A stretch of 64,000 bases of DNA from CAZOWM01 sp964583615 (lineage in GTDB: Bacteria; Spirochaetota; B62-G9; DRHN01): NCBI GenBank assembly GCA_964583615.1, contig CAZOWM010000018.1, forward strand, positions 1 to 64,000, read 5' to 3'. Position numbers and translations under genes: made by a program. Below are positions 16,890 through 26,220 of this stretch, in pieces (position 1 is the first letter of the stretch; each line of letters begins with the position of its first letter). The notes under the pieces are model-generated. The model had not been told where the DNA came from and did not search any database. It saw only the letters and a program-made list of their open reading frames with translations.

Positions 16890-18020
16890 ATGAGCGAGTT
16901 GGGGTTGAAATCAGTGCTTCAGGTCCCTGATCTGATCGTGTTTGGCACAAATACGATTGACGATCTGGGTGATTACGGAAAGGCATTCGGGAGGAGGGCG
17001 TCGCTTATATACGGAGGCGGTTCTCTCAAAAGAAGCGGGAATTACGAGAGAATCGCTCAAATATTAATAAAAGCACAGATCGAGTTTGCCGAGATCAGCG
17101 GGATACACCATGATCCCGACGATGTCCTTGTGAAAAAGGTGACGGATGATATCATCACGTATAATCCCGACTTTATCATCGGCATCGGAGGGGGAAGCGT
17201 CATTGACACAGCAAAGGCAGCTTCCATTCTGGCGACAAATGGGGGTGAAGTAAAGGATTACTGGAAGGGGGGAAAGTTTCTCAAACCGTCGATCCCCTTC
17301 ATTGCTGTCCCGACAACGTCCGGTACAGGATCCGAGGTCACGAAAAACGCAGTCATCACAGGCAAAGGCAAATATTTCAAAAAAAGCATTCGAAGCGATT
17401 TCATGATTCCCAATATCGCGCTTGTAGACCCTTCACTCACAGTCGGCGCTCCTCCTGAAGTAACAGCTTCAACGGGTCTCGATGCGCTCATTCAGAATCT
17501 CGAGGCATACACGTCGAAAAACGCAGGGCCGATCACAGACACGCTTGCGTACAGAGGGATCGAGCTCTCAGGAAAATATCTCCTGAAGGCGTTCAATAAG
17601 CCGGATAACCTCGAAGCCAGGGAGGGGCTTTCAATTTCGTCTCTTTATGGAGGAATAACGCTCCTCAATGCGGGGCTTGGGCTCGCGCACGGGCTCTCAC
17701 ATCCTCTGGGAATCCGTTACGGCATTCCCCACGGAAAGGCGTGCTCTATTGCGATGGCAAAAGTGATGGAGTATAACTATCCCGCGCGGGAGCAAAAATA
17801 CGCCTGTGTTGGAAAACTGCTGTTTGGAACAACGAACGGCGTCGAGGCCTTTAAAAAACTCACGAACGAGCTCGGTATTTCCACGCGTCTCCGCGATTAC
17901 GGGGTAATAGAAGAAGACATTCCCACAATCGTCTCAGAATCAAAAGGAGGAAGCAGAAATTTCAATCCTCTACCCCACAGCGACGAAACCGTTGCCCGAA
18001 TGCTCGCTGAACTCCTATAG
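16890..18020 (+). CDS. Iron-containing alcohol dehydrogenase
   Basis: A 376-residue NAD(P)-dependent group III alcohol dehydrogenase. The nucleotide loop G-I-G-G-G-S-V-I-D-T-A-K lies near residue 98. P-T-T-S-G-T-G-S-E-V-T follows near 140. The metal-binding half contains G-L-D-A-L-I-Q and the second family signature G-L-A-H-G-L-S-H-P-L-G with its histidines, then I-P-H-G. Metal ligands (D and three H) are all present, so it should be active. The substrate may be a short alcohol, a diol or an aldehyde; nothing adjacent settles this. TGGAGGTG precedes the ATG. It is monocistronic and converges with the UroD-family gene 50 bp downstream; I see no clear terminator between them. Confidence 0.92.
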   Translation: MSELGLKSVLQVPDLIVFGTNTIDDLGDYGKAFGRRASLIYGGGSLKRSGNYERIAQILIKAQIEFAEISGIHHDPDDVLVKKVTDDIITYNPDFIIGIGGGSVIDTAKAASILATNGGEVKDYWKGGKFLKPSIPFIAVPTTSGTGSEVTKNAVITGKGKYFKKSIRSDFMIPNIALVDPSLTVGAPPEVTASTGLDALIQNLEAYTSKNAGPITDTLAYRGIELSGKYLLKAFNKPDNLEAREGLSISSLYGGITLLNAGLGLAHGLSHPLGIRYGIPHGKACSIAMAKVMEYNYPAREQKYACVGKLLFGTTNGVEAFKKLTNELGISTRLRDYGVIEEDIPTIVSESKGGSRNFNPLPHSDETVARMLAELL

Positions 18021-18070
18021 GCTGGGTCACGCGCCGGGAAAAGCGTTCGGCGGGGTTCACTATTCTCCAC

Positions 18071-19336
18071 TCAGTCGTAGCGCGCCTTTTCTTTGAAGGT
18101 CTCGAAAAATGCCATGAGGTTTTCGATCGGAACTGTTGCCTGGATGTTGTGAACGTTGTTGAACACGTATCCTCCGTTTTTTCCGAACGTTTCGATCGTG
18201 TAGGACACCTGCTCTCTCACCTTTGCCGGAGTTCCGAAGCTGAATACGCCCTGCGAGTCCACTCCTCCTCCCCAGAATACGAGTTTGTCCCCATACCTCT
18301 CCTTGAGCACCTTCGGGTCCATACCTTTTGCGGAAATCTGCACGGGATTGATAATGTCGACTCCTGCCTCAAAGAAGTCATCGAGAAAATCCACTACCGA
18401 CCCGCATGAATGGTAAAATGTCTTCCACGGTGTGTACTTATGTACCCAGTCGTTCATCGCCTTGTGGAGGGGTTTATACAGCTCCCTGTAGGAGGCCGGA
18501 GAGATAAACGGCCCGTTCTGTGATCCAAAATCCGTACCGCTCATGACCGCCACGTCGATTCTGTCCCCTACGGCTTCCCTGTACATCTTGAGGTTTTTCA
18601 TCTGGAGCTCGAATTGATATCCGAAGATGTCCTTGATGTACTGTTTCCTTGTCACCGAGGACACGTACCACTCCTCCGGATCACGGACCCCCTTAGGGTG
18701 AAAAATTGCCGGTCCAGGTACGATTGCAATATCGCCCAAGCCCGCACCCCAGAAGTTACCGATCAGCGAATAGTCGGTGTTCTCATAGTACCACCTTGAT
18801 GTTTCCTCGAGATACCGAAGGTCCTCTTCGGTGTAGAGATCATAGGTCTGCTCGACCCACTCCTTCGGATCAAGCTTTGACTCATCGATCGGTTCCTGCC
18901 GCACAATGGTGTCGAAGTAGAATCCATCTTTCGGCATCTTTCCAGATGGCGGAGCGCATCTGTCGCCCTTCGGGTACTGTACAATATCCCCGTTCGGAAG
19001 CACGTCATATTCAAAATGCCCGGACATGAGGACTTCCGTACCGTCAAACATGGTAAAGGGTTTCCAGTTCTCATTCTTGTAGCCGAAGAGCGTCACCGGA
19101 AGCTGAATACCGTATGTGTCAACACCCAGCGCCTTTTTCACGTCCTCCTCAACTTCCGCAAGCATCTGATAAGGGTCGTACACCCTGATCTCTCCTCCGG
19201 TGATTCCCAATGCCTTCTTAAGCTTGGCGTACAGGCTTGCCTGGATGCCTGTGACAAGCGTGCTCCCGAGATCGAGGGGCACCCGATCCGGCCTCTGATG
19301 GTGTATCACCTTCCTTACTCTTTCTCTTGAAGTCAT
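18071..19336 (-). CDS. Uroporphyrinogen decarboxylase-family protein (MtaA-like)
   Basis: About 421 residues from the ATG at 19336; the M-T-S-R-E-R-V opening is typical, and the longer upstream frame lacks that start context. The protein belongs to the UroD/MtaA/CmuA superfamily. The C-terminal zinc-site segment H-S-C-G-S-V is present, as in cobalamin-dependent methyltransferases such as MtaA, followed by G-V-D-I-I-N-P-V-Q. The N-terminal arginine-rich porphyrin site of true HemE (R-Q-A-G-R) is not seen. It is therefore unlikely to make coproporphyrinogen, and a methyl-transfer or decarboxylation role is more likely. No corrinoid-binding protein is encoded beside it. The next gene on the same strand starts upstream at 20740, 363 bp away. 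Confidence 0.82.
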   Translation of the reverse strand: MTSRERVRKVIHHQRPDRVPLDLGSTLVTGIQASLYAKLKKALGITGGEIRVYDPYQMLAEVEEDVKKALGVDTYGIQLPVTLFGYKNENWKPFTMFDGTEVLMSGHFEYDVLPNGDIVQYPKGDRCAPPSGKMPKDGFYFDTIVRQEPIDESKLDPKEWVEQTYDLYTEEDLRYLEETSRWYYENTDYSLIGNFWGAGLGDIAIVPGPAIFHPKGVRDPEEWYVSSVTRKQYIKDIFGYQFELQMKNLKMYREAVGDRIDVAVMSGTDFGSQNGPFISPASYRELYKPLHKAMNDWVHKYTPWKTFYHSCGSVVDFLDDFFEAGVDIINPVQISAKGMDPKVLKERYGDKLVFWGGGVDSQGVFSFGTPAKVREQVSYTIETFGKNGGYVFNNVHNIQATVPIENLMAFFETFKEKARYD

Positions 19337-19699
19337 TATCTTTTCCCCAACATGCAAATGTATTTCATTTTTTTCCCTGAAACTGCCTCTCTCTTCATCA
19401 TTGGCAGACTTTCTGAAACAGATCACCCGATACCGCAGGTGAAATACCTCTCCTCACCGCTGGATGCCTTTTTCATTAATATATCATGGTTTCCAAAAGG
19501 CGTGTGAACTATTTTCCCCTTGTCTTTTTTCACCTCCCACGAACGATATTCAAGTTCCCGCGAGCTCTCCGAGAATCTGAAAGAATCATGACCGAACGAG
19601 AAACACAGTACAGGGCTCTGCACTGAATATGCGGGCTTCCCATGTATATATCTTCCAGCGAATACTCAAAAACCGAAATAGCTTTTAAGGCGGATTTTC
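19337..19699. other. Intergenic region without a clear gene
   Basis: 363 bp between the PfkB-type kinase gene and the UroD-family gene. A minus-strand frame of 66 codons (19423-19623) reads like protein in places (S-W-E-V-K-K, H-T-P-F-G-N-H-D-I-L-M), but I do not recognise it and it has no ribosome-binding site. It may be a remnant. No terminator or promoter of good quality was found. Confidence 0.4.
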
Positions 19700-20740
19700 T
19701 CAGCGGAGAAGTCGCTTTACCCCATCGGAGAGCCTGAAAGAAACGTTCTTTGAAAATTCAGAGAGGTTTTGTCTGTTGAGGCCTTTGTGTATGGTGTGCG
19801 GAGACGTGACGGAGAAAGCGCCGGTAAGCGCGCCGAGCTCATGGGCAGAGAAGAGCGGGAGCCCGGCGCAGACTCCTGCGATTACACCCGCGAGAAACGC
19901 GTCTCCCGCGCCAGCAGTGCTCACAGCCGCAACACTCACCGACGGTTTATAATCTATCAGACCGGCCTCCCAGGCCCAGCTTCCTTTCGCTCCTGCGGTG
20001 ATGGTGATCATCATCGAATGGTTCATGCGGGAAAGAATGCGGAAAGAGTCAAAAACGACATCTTCGATCCGCGCAGACGGGTTCTCTATGCCGGCAGCGC
20101 ACGACGCTTCATCGATGTTGAGAGCGAGGAGATCGACCATCGAAAGGAGGCTGTCCGAACACGCATCCTCAATCTCGGCGGAGCTGAAAGAGGCAACGCG
20201 GAAAAACGAGTGAGCGGAACCAAGTTCGAGAAGCCTTTTTCGTGCGTCAAGACCCACTTCGGGGACTGCAAGCGCAACTCCTTTTTCTTTGAACGCGAAA
20301 AACACAGGTTCCGCACGGTTCACATACCCTGAATCGACATGCGCGCACGCCGAATCATCCGTGGTCAGGTTCCCGCCGCTTCCGTCAGGATAGATGAAAC
20401 AAAACGAATAGAGGGTCTTTTGCCCTCGTGCGCGCTCCACATAATCCATGACAAGGCCCGCCTCCCGCAGCTCTTCGTATAAAACGCGCCCTGCCTCGTC
20501 GTCCCCGACTCTGCCCACCGGAATCACCGTAAACGCTTCTCCGAGAAGTGCCTTTACGTAGTGCGAAACGATGTGAAGCTTGCAATAGTCACGCCGGTCG
20601 ATGAAACGGCCACTCCTGCTCTCCTCCCTGCCGAGTGTGTGGTTCCCGTTGAGCAAAAAAATGCTCCCTGATCCGATTCCCCCGACACCGACCATCCCGG
20701 TGTAGATAAGATCTGTTCCATGAATAAATGAGTGATCCAT
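19700..20740 (-). CDS. PfkB-family carbohydrate kinase
   Basis: A 346-residue ribokinase-fold sugar kinase. The C-terminal signature S-T-A-G-A-G-D-A-F-L-A-G contains the anion-hole glycines and the catalytic aspartate. The N-terminal half has the substrate-side glycine motif G-V-G-G-I-G-S-G and G-R-V-G-D-D-E-A-G. The N-terminal signature is divergent, so the sugar cannot be assigned. The ATG at 20740 has AGGACGA in front. It shares strand with the UroD-family gene downstream, but 363 bp separate them. Another PfkB kinase in the window (42438-43478) is only distantly similar. Confidence 0.86.
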   Translation of the reverse strand: MDHSFIHGTDLIYTGMVGVGGIGSGSIFLLNGNHTLGREESRSGRFIDRRDYCKLHIVSHYVKALLGEAFTVIPVGRVGDDEAGRVLYEELREAGLVMDYVERARGQKTLYSFCFIYPDGSGGNLTTDDSACAHVDSGYVNRAEPVFFAFKEKGVALAVPEVGLDARKRLLELGSAHSFFRVASFSSAEIEDACSDSLLSMVDLLALNIDEASCAAGIENPSARIEDVVFDSFRILSRMNHSMMITITAGAKGSWAWEAGLIDYKPSVSVAAVSTAGAGDAFLAGVIAGVCAGLPLFSAHELGALTGAFSVTSPHTIHKGLNRQNLSEFSKNVSFRLSDGVKRLLR

Positions 20741-20924
20741 TTTTCGTCCTATTGCACCGTATAACGGGAGCCGAGGTCATCATATCCCTGCGAACCTCCC
20801 GGGTATATCAATTTATTATCTTTCAGAATCTTGTGATGTCAATATGATGTTCACATAATTTTAAAACATTCATCACAATTAATTAATGGATTTTCCCATT
20901 TTACACTGATATTTTTTAAAAAAA

Positions 20925-21355
20925 CATACAGAGCTCACGAATGAGAACTATCACATCCTTGCGGTCGACATAAAGGAATATGTGGACCCTACCCTTCCTG
21001 TCGAAAAAATCATCGAAGATGTGCACCGTCAGTCAGGGATCGCAGTCGCTTGTCATCCCCATCACAAAGAATCCGACCGGACCCATACTTCCCTCTATCT
21101 ATGGGAGCGCTACAAGCAGTACGCTCCGCTTTCGATGCCTGGGAGGTCGCAAACAGAGACGACCTCTTTAACGTCATTGGACTGAAGAAATTCAACTACA
21201 TCGCAAACTCTGATTATCACAAACCGTGGCACCTCTATTCGTGGAAAACACTCATTTATGCGGAAAAAAACACCGAAGCGGTCAAGCAGGCAATACGCTT
21301 AAACCAAAACGTATCGATCCATCTCTTTCGAAAGGAAAGTAATTCCGCCCAATAA
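20925..21355 (+). pseudogene. PHP-domain phosphoesterase, truncated and frameshifted
   Basis: A C-terminal fragment of a PHP-superfamily metal-dependent phosphoesterase. The first frame enters at about 20925 with T-E-L-T-N-E-N-Y-H-I-L-A-V-D-I-K-E and runs through I-A-V-A-C-H-P-H-H to about 21120. It then shifts frame and continues with F-D-A-W-E-V-A-N-R and Y-I-A-N-S-D-Y-H-K-P-W to 21355. C-H-P-H and S-D-Y-H are conserved metal-ligand motifs of the family. The N-terminal H-x-H motif is missing; the sequence before 20925 is AT-rich and non-coding. Truncation plus frameshift make this a dead gene. A sequencing error could explain the shift but not the missing start. Confidence 0.65.
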
Positions 21356-21450
21356 TGATCTGATATTGTATGTTTGATTCTTTGTTCGATCTCGTCTATG
21401 GCCCCGGGACAGTCCCATATCCCGTCAATTATCTATAAACCGTGAAGGCA

Positions 21451-22155
21451 TTAAATCCCCAAGTAGACCTTCTTGACATATTCGTTATTTCTTAATTGTT
21501 TGGCATCACCTTCCAAAGCAACCCTTCCCGTCTCTAAAACATACGCCTTCTTGGCTAATTCAAGAGCCAGAATTGCGTTTTGTTCTACCAGGATTATCGT
21601 ATACCCTTCATCGGCAAGCCGCCTGACACGCTCGCCTATCTCATGGACTATAATGGGAGCTATGCCCAAAGAAGGTTCGTCAAAGAGGAACAATTTAGGA
21701 TGAGAAAGCAAACCTCGTCCAAAAGCAAGCATCTGCTGCTGTCCACCGCTCAATGTACCTGCTTGCTGCCTTCGCCTTTCATATAAGATCGGGAAATAAT
21801 GAAAAGCCTTCTCCAAATCCCGCTCAACCCCTGCCCTGTCTTTTCTCAAGAAAGCACCGGTAAGAAGATTGTCGTACACACTCATCGTTAAAAAAAGCCT
21901 TTTCCCTTCAGGAACGTGAGCAATTCCCAGCTTGACAATCCTTTCAGGAGCAATCCCATCGATTCTCCTGTCTTCGAACCAGATTTCTCCAGAAGAAAGT
22001 GGAACAAGCCCTGAAATCGCCCTTAAACAAGTACTTTTACCAGCTCCATTCGCCCCGATCAGGGCTGTAATACTCCCTTTTTCGGCGTCTATAGAAATAC
22101 CTTTCAGGGCCTCTACTCCGCCATAGTGCACCGCGATATTTTTTAAACTCAGCAT
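21451..22155 (-). CDS. livF: Branched-chain amino acid-type ABC transporter ATPase LivF
   Basis: A 234-residue ATP-binding subunit of the LivF type. Walker A is G-A-N-G-A-G-K-S-T, the signature is L-S-G-G-Q-Q-Q, and Walker B is L-F-L-F-D-E-P-S-L-G. G-L-V-P-L-S-S-G-E-I-W and V-P-E-G-K-R-L-F are LivF hallmarks. The ATP energises import through LivH/LivM. It is the last gene of a five-gene minus-strand operon (binding protein, LivH, LivM, LivG, LivF), with 4 bp to livG. The family also carries amides, urea and other small compounds, so amino-acid specificity is not certain. Confidence 0.93.
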   Translation of the reverse strand: MLSLKNIAVHYGGVEALKGISIDAEKGSITALIGANGAGKSTCLRAISGLVPLSSGEIWFEDRRIDGIAPERIVKLGIAHVPEGKRLFLTMSVYDNLLTGAFLRKDRAGVERDLEKAFHYFPILYERRRQQAGTLSGGQQQMLAFGRGLLSHPKLFLFDEPSLGIAPIIVHEIGERVRRLADEGYTIILVEQNAILALELAKKAYVLETGRVALEGDAKQLRNNEYVKKVYLGI

Positions 22156-22159
22156 ATAT

Positions 22160-22918
22160 TCACCGCCCCAAGTAAGCTTCTATTACTTCTTCACTTTTGC
22201 TTACTTCTTCAGGTGAGCCCTCGGCAATTTTCTTCCCAAAGTCCAACACAGTGATTTTTTCGCATGTGCCCATGACAGCTTTCATGTCGTGCTCAACCAA
22301 TATGATGGTGATACCCCTTACATCGCGCAGCATTTTTATTTTATCCATCAACTCCTGCGTTTCAACAGGATTCATGCCTGTGGAGGGCTCATCAAACAAC
22401 AGTAACTGCGGCTCGCTCGCGAGGGCAATTGCTATATTCAGAAGTCTCTGGTACCCATGTGGTAACGCTCCAGCAGGCTCATCCTTTATCCCATCTATAC
22501 CCATAGTTTTCAGCAGTCCAATAGCCTTTTCCACAACAGCGCTTTCCTTTTCACGCCTCCGTGCCGTACCAAAAACCTGTGTAAGAAGTCCCATCTCGAT
22601 ATGAAGATGGCAGCCTATAATTACATTCTGCAAAGCGGTCATAGCTTTTAACAGTGTAGTAAGTTGAAATGTACGAGCCACCCCTTCCTTTACTATGCTG
22701 TGCACCGGCTTCCCAGTTATATCCTTTCCCCGCCATATGACCTTCCCTTTGGTTGGCTGTAAAAAACCACTGATTAAATTAAAAAGAGTCGTCTTTCCCG
22801 ATCCATTGGGCCCGATGAGGCCTCTTATCTCACCCTCTTCCAATTCCAAGTCCACATCATTGACAGCTATCAGGCCCCCAAACTGCTTCCTCAAGCCTCT
22901 TAACTCGAGTATTTTCAT
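22160..22918 (-). CDS. livG: Branched-chain amino acid-type ABC transporter ATPase LivG
   Basis: A 252-residue LivG-type ATPase. Walker A is G-P-N-G-S-G-K-T-T-L-F-N, followed by I-S-G-F-L-Q-P-T-K-G. The signature region reads L-P-H-G-Y-Q-R-L-L rather than L-S-Y-G-Q-Q-R, a mild variation seen in this subfamily, and Walker B is L-L-L-F-D-E-P-S-T-G-M-N-P. It ends with V-I-E-A-Y-L-G, the usual LivG tail. It pairs with LivF to form the ATPase heterodimer. It lies 64 bp downstream of livM and 4 bp upstream of livF. Confidence 0.93.
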   Translation of the reverse strand: MKILELRGLRKQFGGLIAVNDVDLELEEGEIRGLIGPNGSGKTTLFNLISGFLQPTKGKVIWRGKDITGKPVHSIVKEGVARTFQLTTLLKAMTALQNVIIGCHLHIEMGLLTQVFGTARRREKESAVVEKAIGLLKTMGIDGIKDEPAGALPHGYQRLLNIAIALASEPQLLLFDEPSTGMNPVETQELMDKIKMLRDVRGITIILVEHDMKAVMGTCEKITVLDFGKKIAEGSPEEVSKSEEVIEAYLGR

Positions 22919-22982
22919 AGATGATCCCTTGGCAAACGAACTATTTCAATTGCAAGTGACATATTGTATTATATTTTGCATG

Positions 22983-23960
22983 CTATGTCCTTCTATCTCT
23001 AATCCCCATCTTTTTTAACAAGGGAGACATCCGTTCGGGTAAACTTTCGAGGCCCTCAGGGAGAAAAAGCAAGCTTATTATCAAGATAATACCATATACC
23101 AACGGCATCCACGCGCCAAGAGGTCGCATCAATTCGCCGAGTAGTGTAAAAAAGGTAACCCCAATGATTGGGCCGGCAAAGGTGGCATAGCCCCCAACTA
23201 CCACCCAGATAAGGAGATACAGGCCAGTTGTCAAATTAAACTGATGGGGATCTATATGACCAAAATGATGAGCCAGAAGCACACCCGAAATACCAGCGAA
23301 AAAAGTCCCCACCTCGAAAGCCAATATTCTATATGCTGTGACATTTATTCCAACGCTTCGCACTAAAGAATCTTCCTCATGGATAGCTTTGAAGATATCG
23401 GTTACGCGAGATCTATCTAATCGATAGATGATTAACAGGCACAACACCGTAATTGCGAGCGCTAAAAAGTAATAAGGGAGTACACCGGAAAAATTTATTG
23501 TGCGGAAGCCAAGGAACGAAATAGAGGGGTGAGGGATACCGCTGATTCCCCGATGACCCCCGAAAATCCCAATCCTGATCCAGCTTAATCTAAGCGCCTC
23601 CCCGATAGCATAGGAGCCGATGAAAAAGGCAAATGCCTTCATCCTGAGCAAAGGATAGAGCATTATCAGGCCCACAAATGTAGAAGCCAACGCTGCCAGT
23701 GGGAGGGCAAGCCAAAAAGGCCAGCCAAAATATTTTGAAATCAGGGCACTCGCATAGGCCCCCATACCCATCAAAGGTACGTGAGCGAGGGAGAAATCCC
23801 CTGTCGTGGTTATGAGACGAAAGCTCACCGCTAGGATGATGTGAGCAAAGAATACGATAGAGAGATCAACATAATATCGTGTGATAATAAACGGCAGCGC
23901 TATCAAAATGATTGCGAGAGCTGTCAGACCAATGACTGGCCTTAAAAAATTACGTCCCAT
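22983..23960 (-). CDS. livM: Branched-chain amino acid-type ABC transporter permease LivM
   Basis: A 325-residue inner-membrane permease with nine or ten hydrophobic segments. The LivM features are G-D-F-S-L-A-H-V-P-L-M-G-M-G-A-Y near residue 54 and the cytoplasmic coupling segment A-I-H-E-E-D-S-L-V-R-S-V-G-I-N near 190. The tail, G-I-I-L-I-I-S-L-L-F-L-P-E-G-L, is also typical. It overlaps livH by 11 bp, so the two are translationally coupled. Substrate specificity is set by the binding protein upstream. Confidence 0.93.
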   Translation of the reverse strand: MGRNFLRPVIGLTALAIILIALPFIITRYYVDLSIVFFAHIILAVSFRLITTTGDFSLAHVPLMGMGAYASALISKYFGWPFWLALPLAALASTFVGLIMLYPLLRMKAFAFFIGSYAIGEALRLSWIRIGIFGGHRGISGIPHPSISFLGFRTINFSGVLPYYFLALAITVLCLLIIYRLDRSRVTDIFKAIHEEDSLVRSVGINVTAYRILAFEVGTFFAGISGVLLAHHFGHIDPHQFNLTTGLYLLIWVVVGGYATFAGPIIGVTFFTLLGELMRPLGAWMPLVYGIILIISLLFLPEGLESLPERMSPLLKKMGIRDRRT

Positions 23961-24816
23961 GTTCTGCCAATCCCCCAGGCTTTATTGCCAGCAAAAGTAC
24001 CATGAACAAGACACTCGCTATGTTAGCAATAACTGCGTCAAGAAAAGTAGTAATCACTGTGTAGAGAAAGCCAAAGAGAACAGCTGTCAATACAGTTCCC
24101 TTCAGGTTCCCAACCCCTCCCACAATTACTACTATAAGGGCTATTAAAAGAGCCATATGCCCCATATAAGGATGGACCGCAACAGTTGGTGACATCAATG
24201 CTCCCGCGGCTCCGGTCAAGGCGGATCCAATGCCCATGGCAAAAGTAGCAGATCTATTAATGCTTATTCCCTGCAGAGAGGCAGCCTCGCTATCAAGGGC
24301 CGAGGCACGTATTGCACGGCCCAACTTGGTTCGCTGCAGAAACAACCAGAGCATACTCAAAAGAAAAACGGAAGCGGATATTATTATTACTCTTTGCCAA
24401 CCAATGGTAACACCGTATATATGCAATGCTCCCATAATTGGATCATCAACACGCTTGGGATAACCCAACCCCCAAATCTGTCCAACCAGGACCTGTAGAA
24501 TAAACAGCAATCCTACAGATATAATCGCTACACCCAGGACATTTCCCCGCAGGGGCTTAAATATGCCTCTTTCAATAACTATACCAAGACCGCCGACAAG
24601 CAGCATAGCGAGTAATACAGCAGCAAAAAAATTCAACCCCCTCAAATTGTAAAACAGCCACACCACATAAGCGCCAAGCATGTAAAACTCACCATGGGCA
24701 AGATTCGCAATCCCTGCAACACCAAAAACGAGGCTTAGCCCTATGGCCAACAAGGCATAAAAACTACTTAACTGAATTCCGTTAATGATTGTTTGTAAAA
24801 TAAGTTGAAAGTTCAT
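23950..24816 (-). CDS. livH: Branched-chain amino acid-type ABC transporter permease LivH
   Basis: A 288-residue permease with about eight membrane segments. The opening I-I-N-G-I-Q-L-S-S-F-Y-A-L-L-A-I-G-L-S and G-I-A-N-L-A-H-G-E-F-Y-M-L-G-A-Y are the LivH family signatures. The coupling helix reads R-A-I-R-A-S-A-L-D-S-E-A-A-S-L-Q-G-I. It partners LivM. It follows the binding-protein gene after 114 bp that contain a long hairpin. Confidence 0.93.
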   Translation of the reverse strand: MNFQLILQTIINGIQLSSFYALLAIGLSLVFGVAGIANLAHGEFYMLGAYVVWLFYNLRGLNFFAAVLLAMLLVGGLGIVIERGIFKPLRGNVLGVAIISVGLLFILQVLVGQIWGLGYPKRVDDPIMGALHIYGVTIGWQRVIIISASVFLLSMLWLFLQRTKLGRAIRASALDSEAASLQGISINRSATFAMGIGSALTGAAGALMSPTVAVHPYMGHMALLIALIVVIVGGVGNLKGTVLTAVLFGFLYTVITTFLDAVIANIASVLFMVLLLAIKPGGLAEHGT

Positions 24817-24876
24817 ATCTATTGTTGTTATTCGTTACTTGTATTCTCTATATTTTCAGACTATAGACTAGAATAA

Positions 24877-24918
24877 CTCTATCGGGGATAGAGGTTGAAA
24901 ACCTCATCCCCGATAGAG
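24877..24918 (-). promoter_or_regulatory. Long intercistronic hairpin between binding protein and livH
   Basis: Arms at 24877-24896 (CTCTATCGGGGATAGAGGTT) and 24900-24918 are complementary over 19 bp with a single bulged base and a 3-nt loop. On the transcribed minus strand it is not followed by a T tract. It therefore looks like an mRNA-stabilising or processing hairpin behind the binding-protein gene rather than a classical terminator. Confidence 0.7.
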
Positions 24919-24930
24919 GCGAGTATCTTA

Positions 24931-26220
24931 TTAATATTCAGCCCACAGACCAAGTTTATACTTCTTATAATACTTTTGGTAGATAGCCTTATGTTCATCT
25001 AACCAATCAGCGACATTCATAGTGTACACAATGGCATTTTTCCCGTCTCGATACTCTGTCCAGTGCCAATCGCTATAGAGCAGGTTGTTCTGCCCTGCAA
25101 AATCCTTGCCCAGCCACTTTCCCGGACCAAAGCAATGCGGAACCGTCTCTTCTGCCTTAAGCGCTTCAAGCACTGCTACGGGCTCGATAGTGCCTGCAAG
25201 CTGCATTCCGTACCTCCATACATCCAGACCTGCAGCCCATTCATACGATACTGCGCCCCATTCTCCAGGCCATCTCTCCACGAACTCGTCATAAAACTCC
25301 TTGAAAGTTCTTTCCCCAATCCGGCGATCTTTGATGGCAGGGTCATCAAATCGTGGGAAACAACCTATCGCTTTTCTTGCTTCAAGCCAATCTTCAGGTA
25401 CCTTGGCGATGGTCGAGTCCATAAACTCAACTGATGTAAGTATGCCCTCGAAACCCTGAAGGTAGCATTGTTCAACTATGAGGTCCACGTACTCCACATA
25501 TGAGCACCCAACATTAATGATATCTGGGTTCTTAGCCAGCATCGCACTCACTATGGGAGCGAAATCCACTGTCTCCGGCGCAAAAAATTTATCATACACT
25601 ATCTCTATACCTGTAGCTTCAGCCCCTGCCCAGGTATAACATGCACCCTCAATACCGATGAGATCATCCTGAGCACAGTGGGCCATGGTCTTCGCCCAGG
25701 GGTAAGCCTCTGCGATCCACTCTATCGCCCCGGTGAAAAATGGACAAGACTCAATTGGAATACAGAGGTAGGGAGCGCCTTTGTGAACGTCTGTCGAAAT
25801 AAAGCTGTGTTCCACCATCTTCTGCTCCGTTAGAAAGGGCGAGACGGCTATTGCAGGGTCGCCGCCCAGCGCCATTATGAGGTCAACGTCGTCTTCCAAC
25901 ACCAATTTTCGGGCACCAAGCATGGACTTGCTCGAAATCTGTTCATCATCATACACTACCAGCTCCGGCATATAGATGTCCTCACCTATTTTTATACCAC
26001 CGGCAGCGATGATGTCTTCCATCCATATCTCCACTCCGTGCTTTGCCGGAAGCCCCCATGCAACTGAAGGACCTGACATCGGACCCAAAATACCGATTTT
26101 GAAGATCTTCACCCCCTCGGCTTCCTCTTTAGCACTTCCAGCAAGTAACGGGAGTGTGCTCATCATAAATAAGATCATTAGTACGAAAATGTAAGCTTTT
26201 CTGTGAATTATTTTTTTCAT
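24931..26220 (-). CDS. ABC transporter substrate-binding protein (LivK-like, Peripla_BP_6)
   Basis: About 429 residues from the ATG at 26220, with GGGAGGATGAA in front; an upstream in-frame extension has no start signal. A signal peptide ends in P-L-L-A-G-S-A-K-E-E, a spirochaete-like tail without a lipobox cysteine. The mature domain begins I-G-I-L-G-P-M-S-G-P-S-V, the type I periplasmic-binding fold entry of LivK-like proteins. It continues with A-L-G-G-D-P-A-I-A-V and A-G-A-E-A-T-G-I-E-I. It would deliver substrate to LivHM. It is larger than LivK (about 350), like amide- or aromatic-binding members, so the ligand need not be leucine. It heads the liv operon and is divergent from the kinase at 26478. 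Confidence 0.88.
   Translation of the reverse strand: MKKIIHRKAYIFVLMILFMMSTLPLLAGSAKEEAEGVKIFKIGILGPMSGPSVAWGLPAKHGVEIWMEDIIAAGGIKIGEDIYMPELVVYDDEQISSKSMLGARKLVLEDDVDLIMALGGDPAIAVSPFLTEQKMVEHSFISTDVHKGAPYLCIPIESCPFFTGAIEWIAEAYPWAKTMAHCAQDDLIGIEGACYTWAGAEATGIEIVYDKFFAPETVDFAPIVSAMLAKNPDIINVGCSYVEYVDLIVEQCYLQGFEGILTSVEFMDSTIAKVPEDWLEARKAIGCFPRFDDPAIKDRRIGERTFKEFYDEFVERWPGEWGAVSYEWAAGLDVWRYGMQLAGTIEPVAVLEALKAEETVPHCFGPGKWLGKDFAGQNNLLYSDWHWTEYRDGKNAIVYTMNVADWLDEHKAIYQKYYKKYKLGLWAEY

Noticed and set aside
19423..19623. 66-codon frame on the minus strand
   Set aside because: Some protein-like phrases, but no RBS and no family recognised; kept only as part of the intergenic description.
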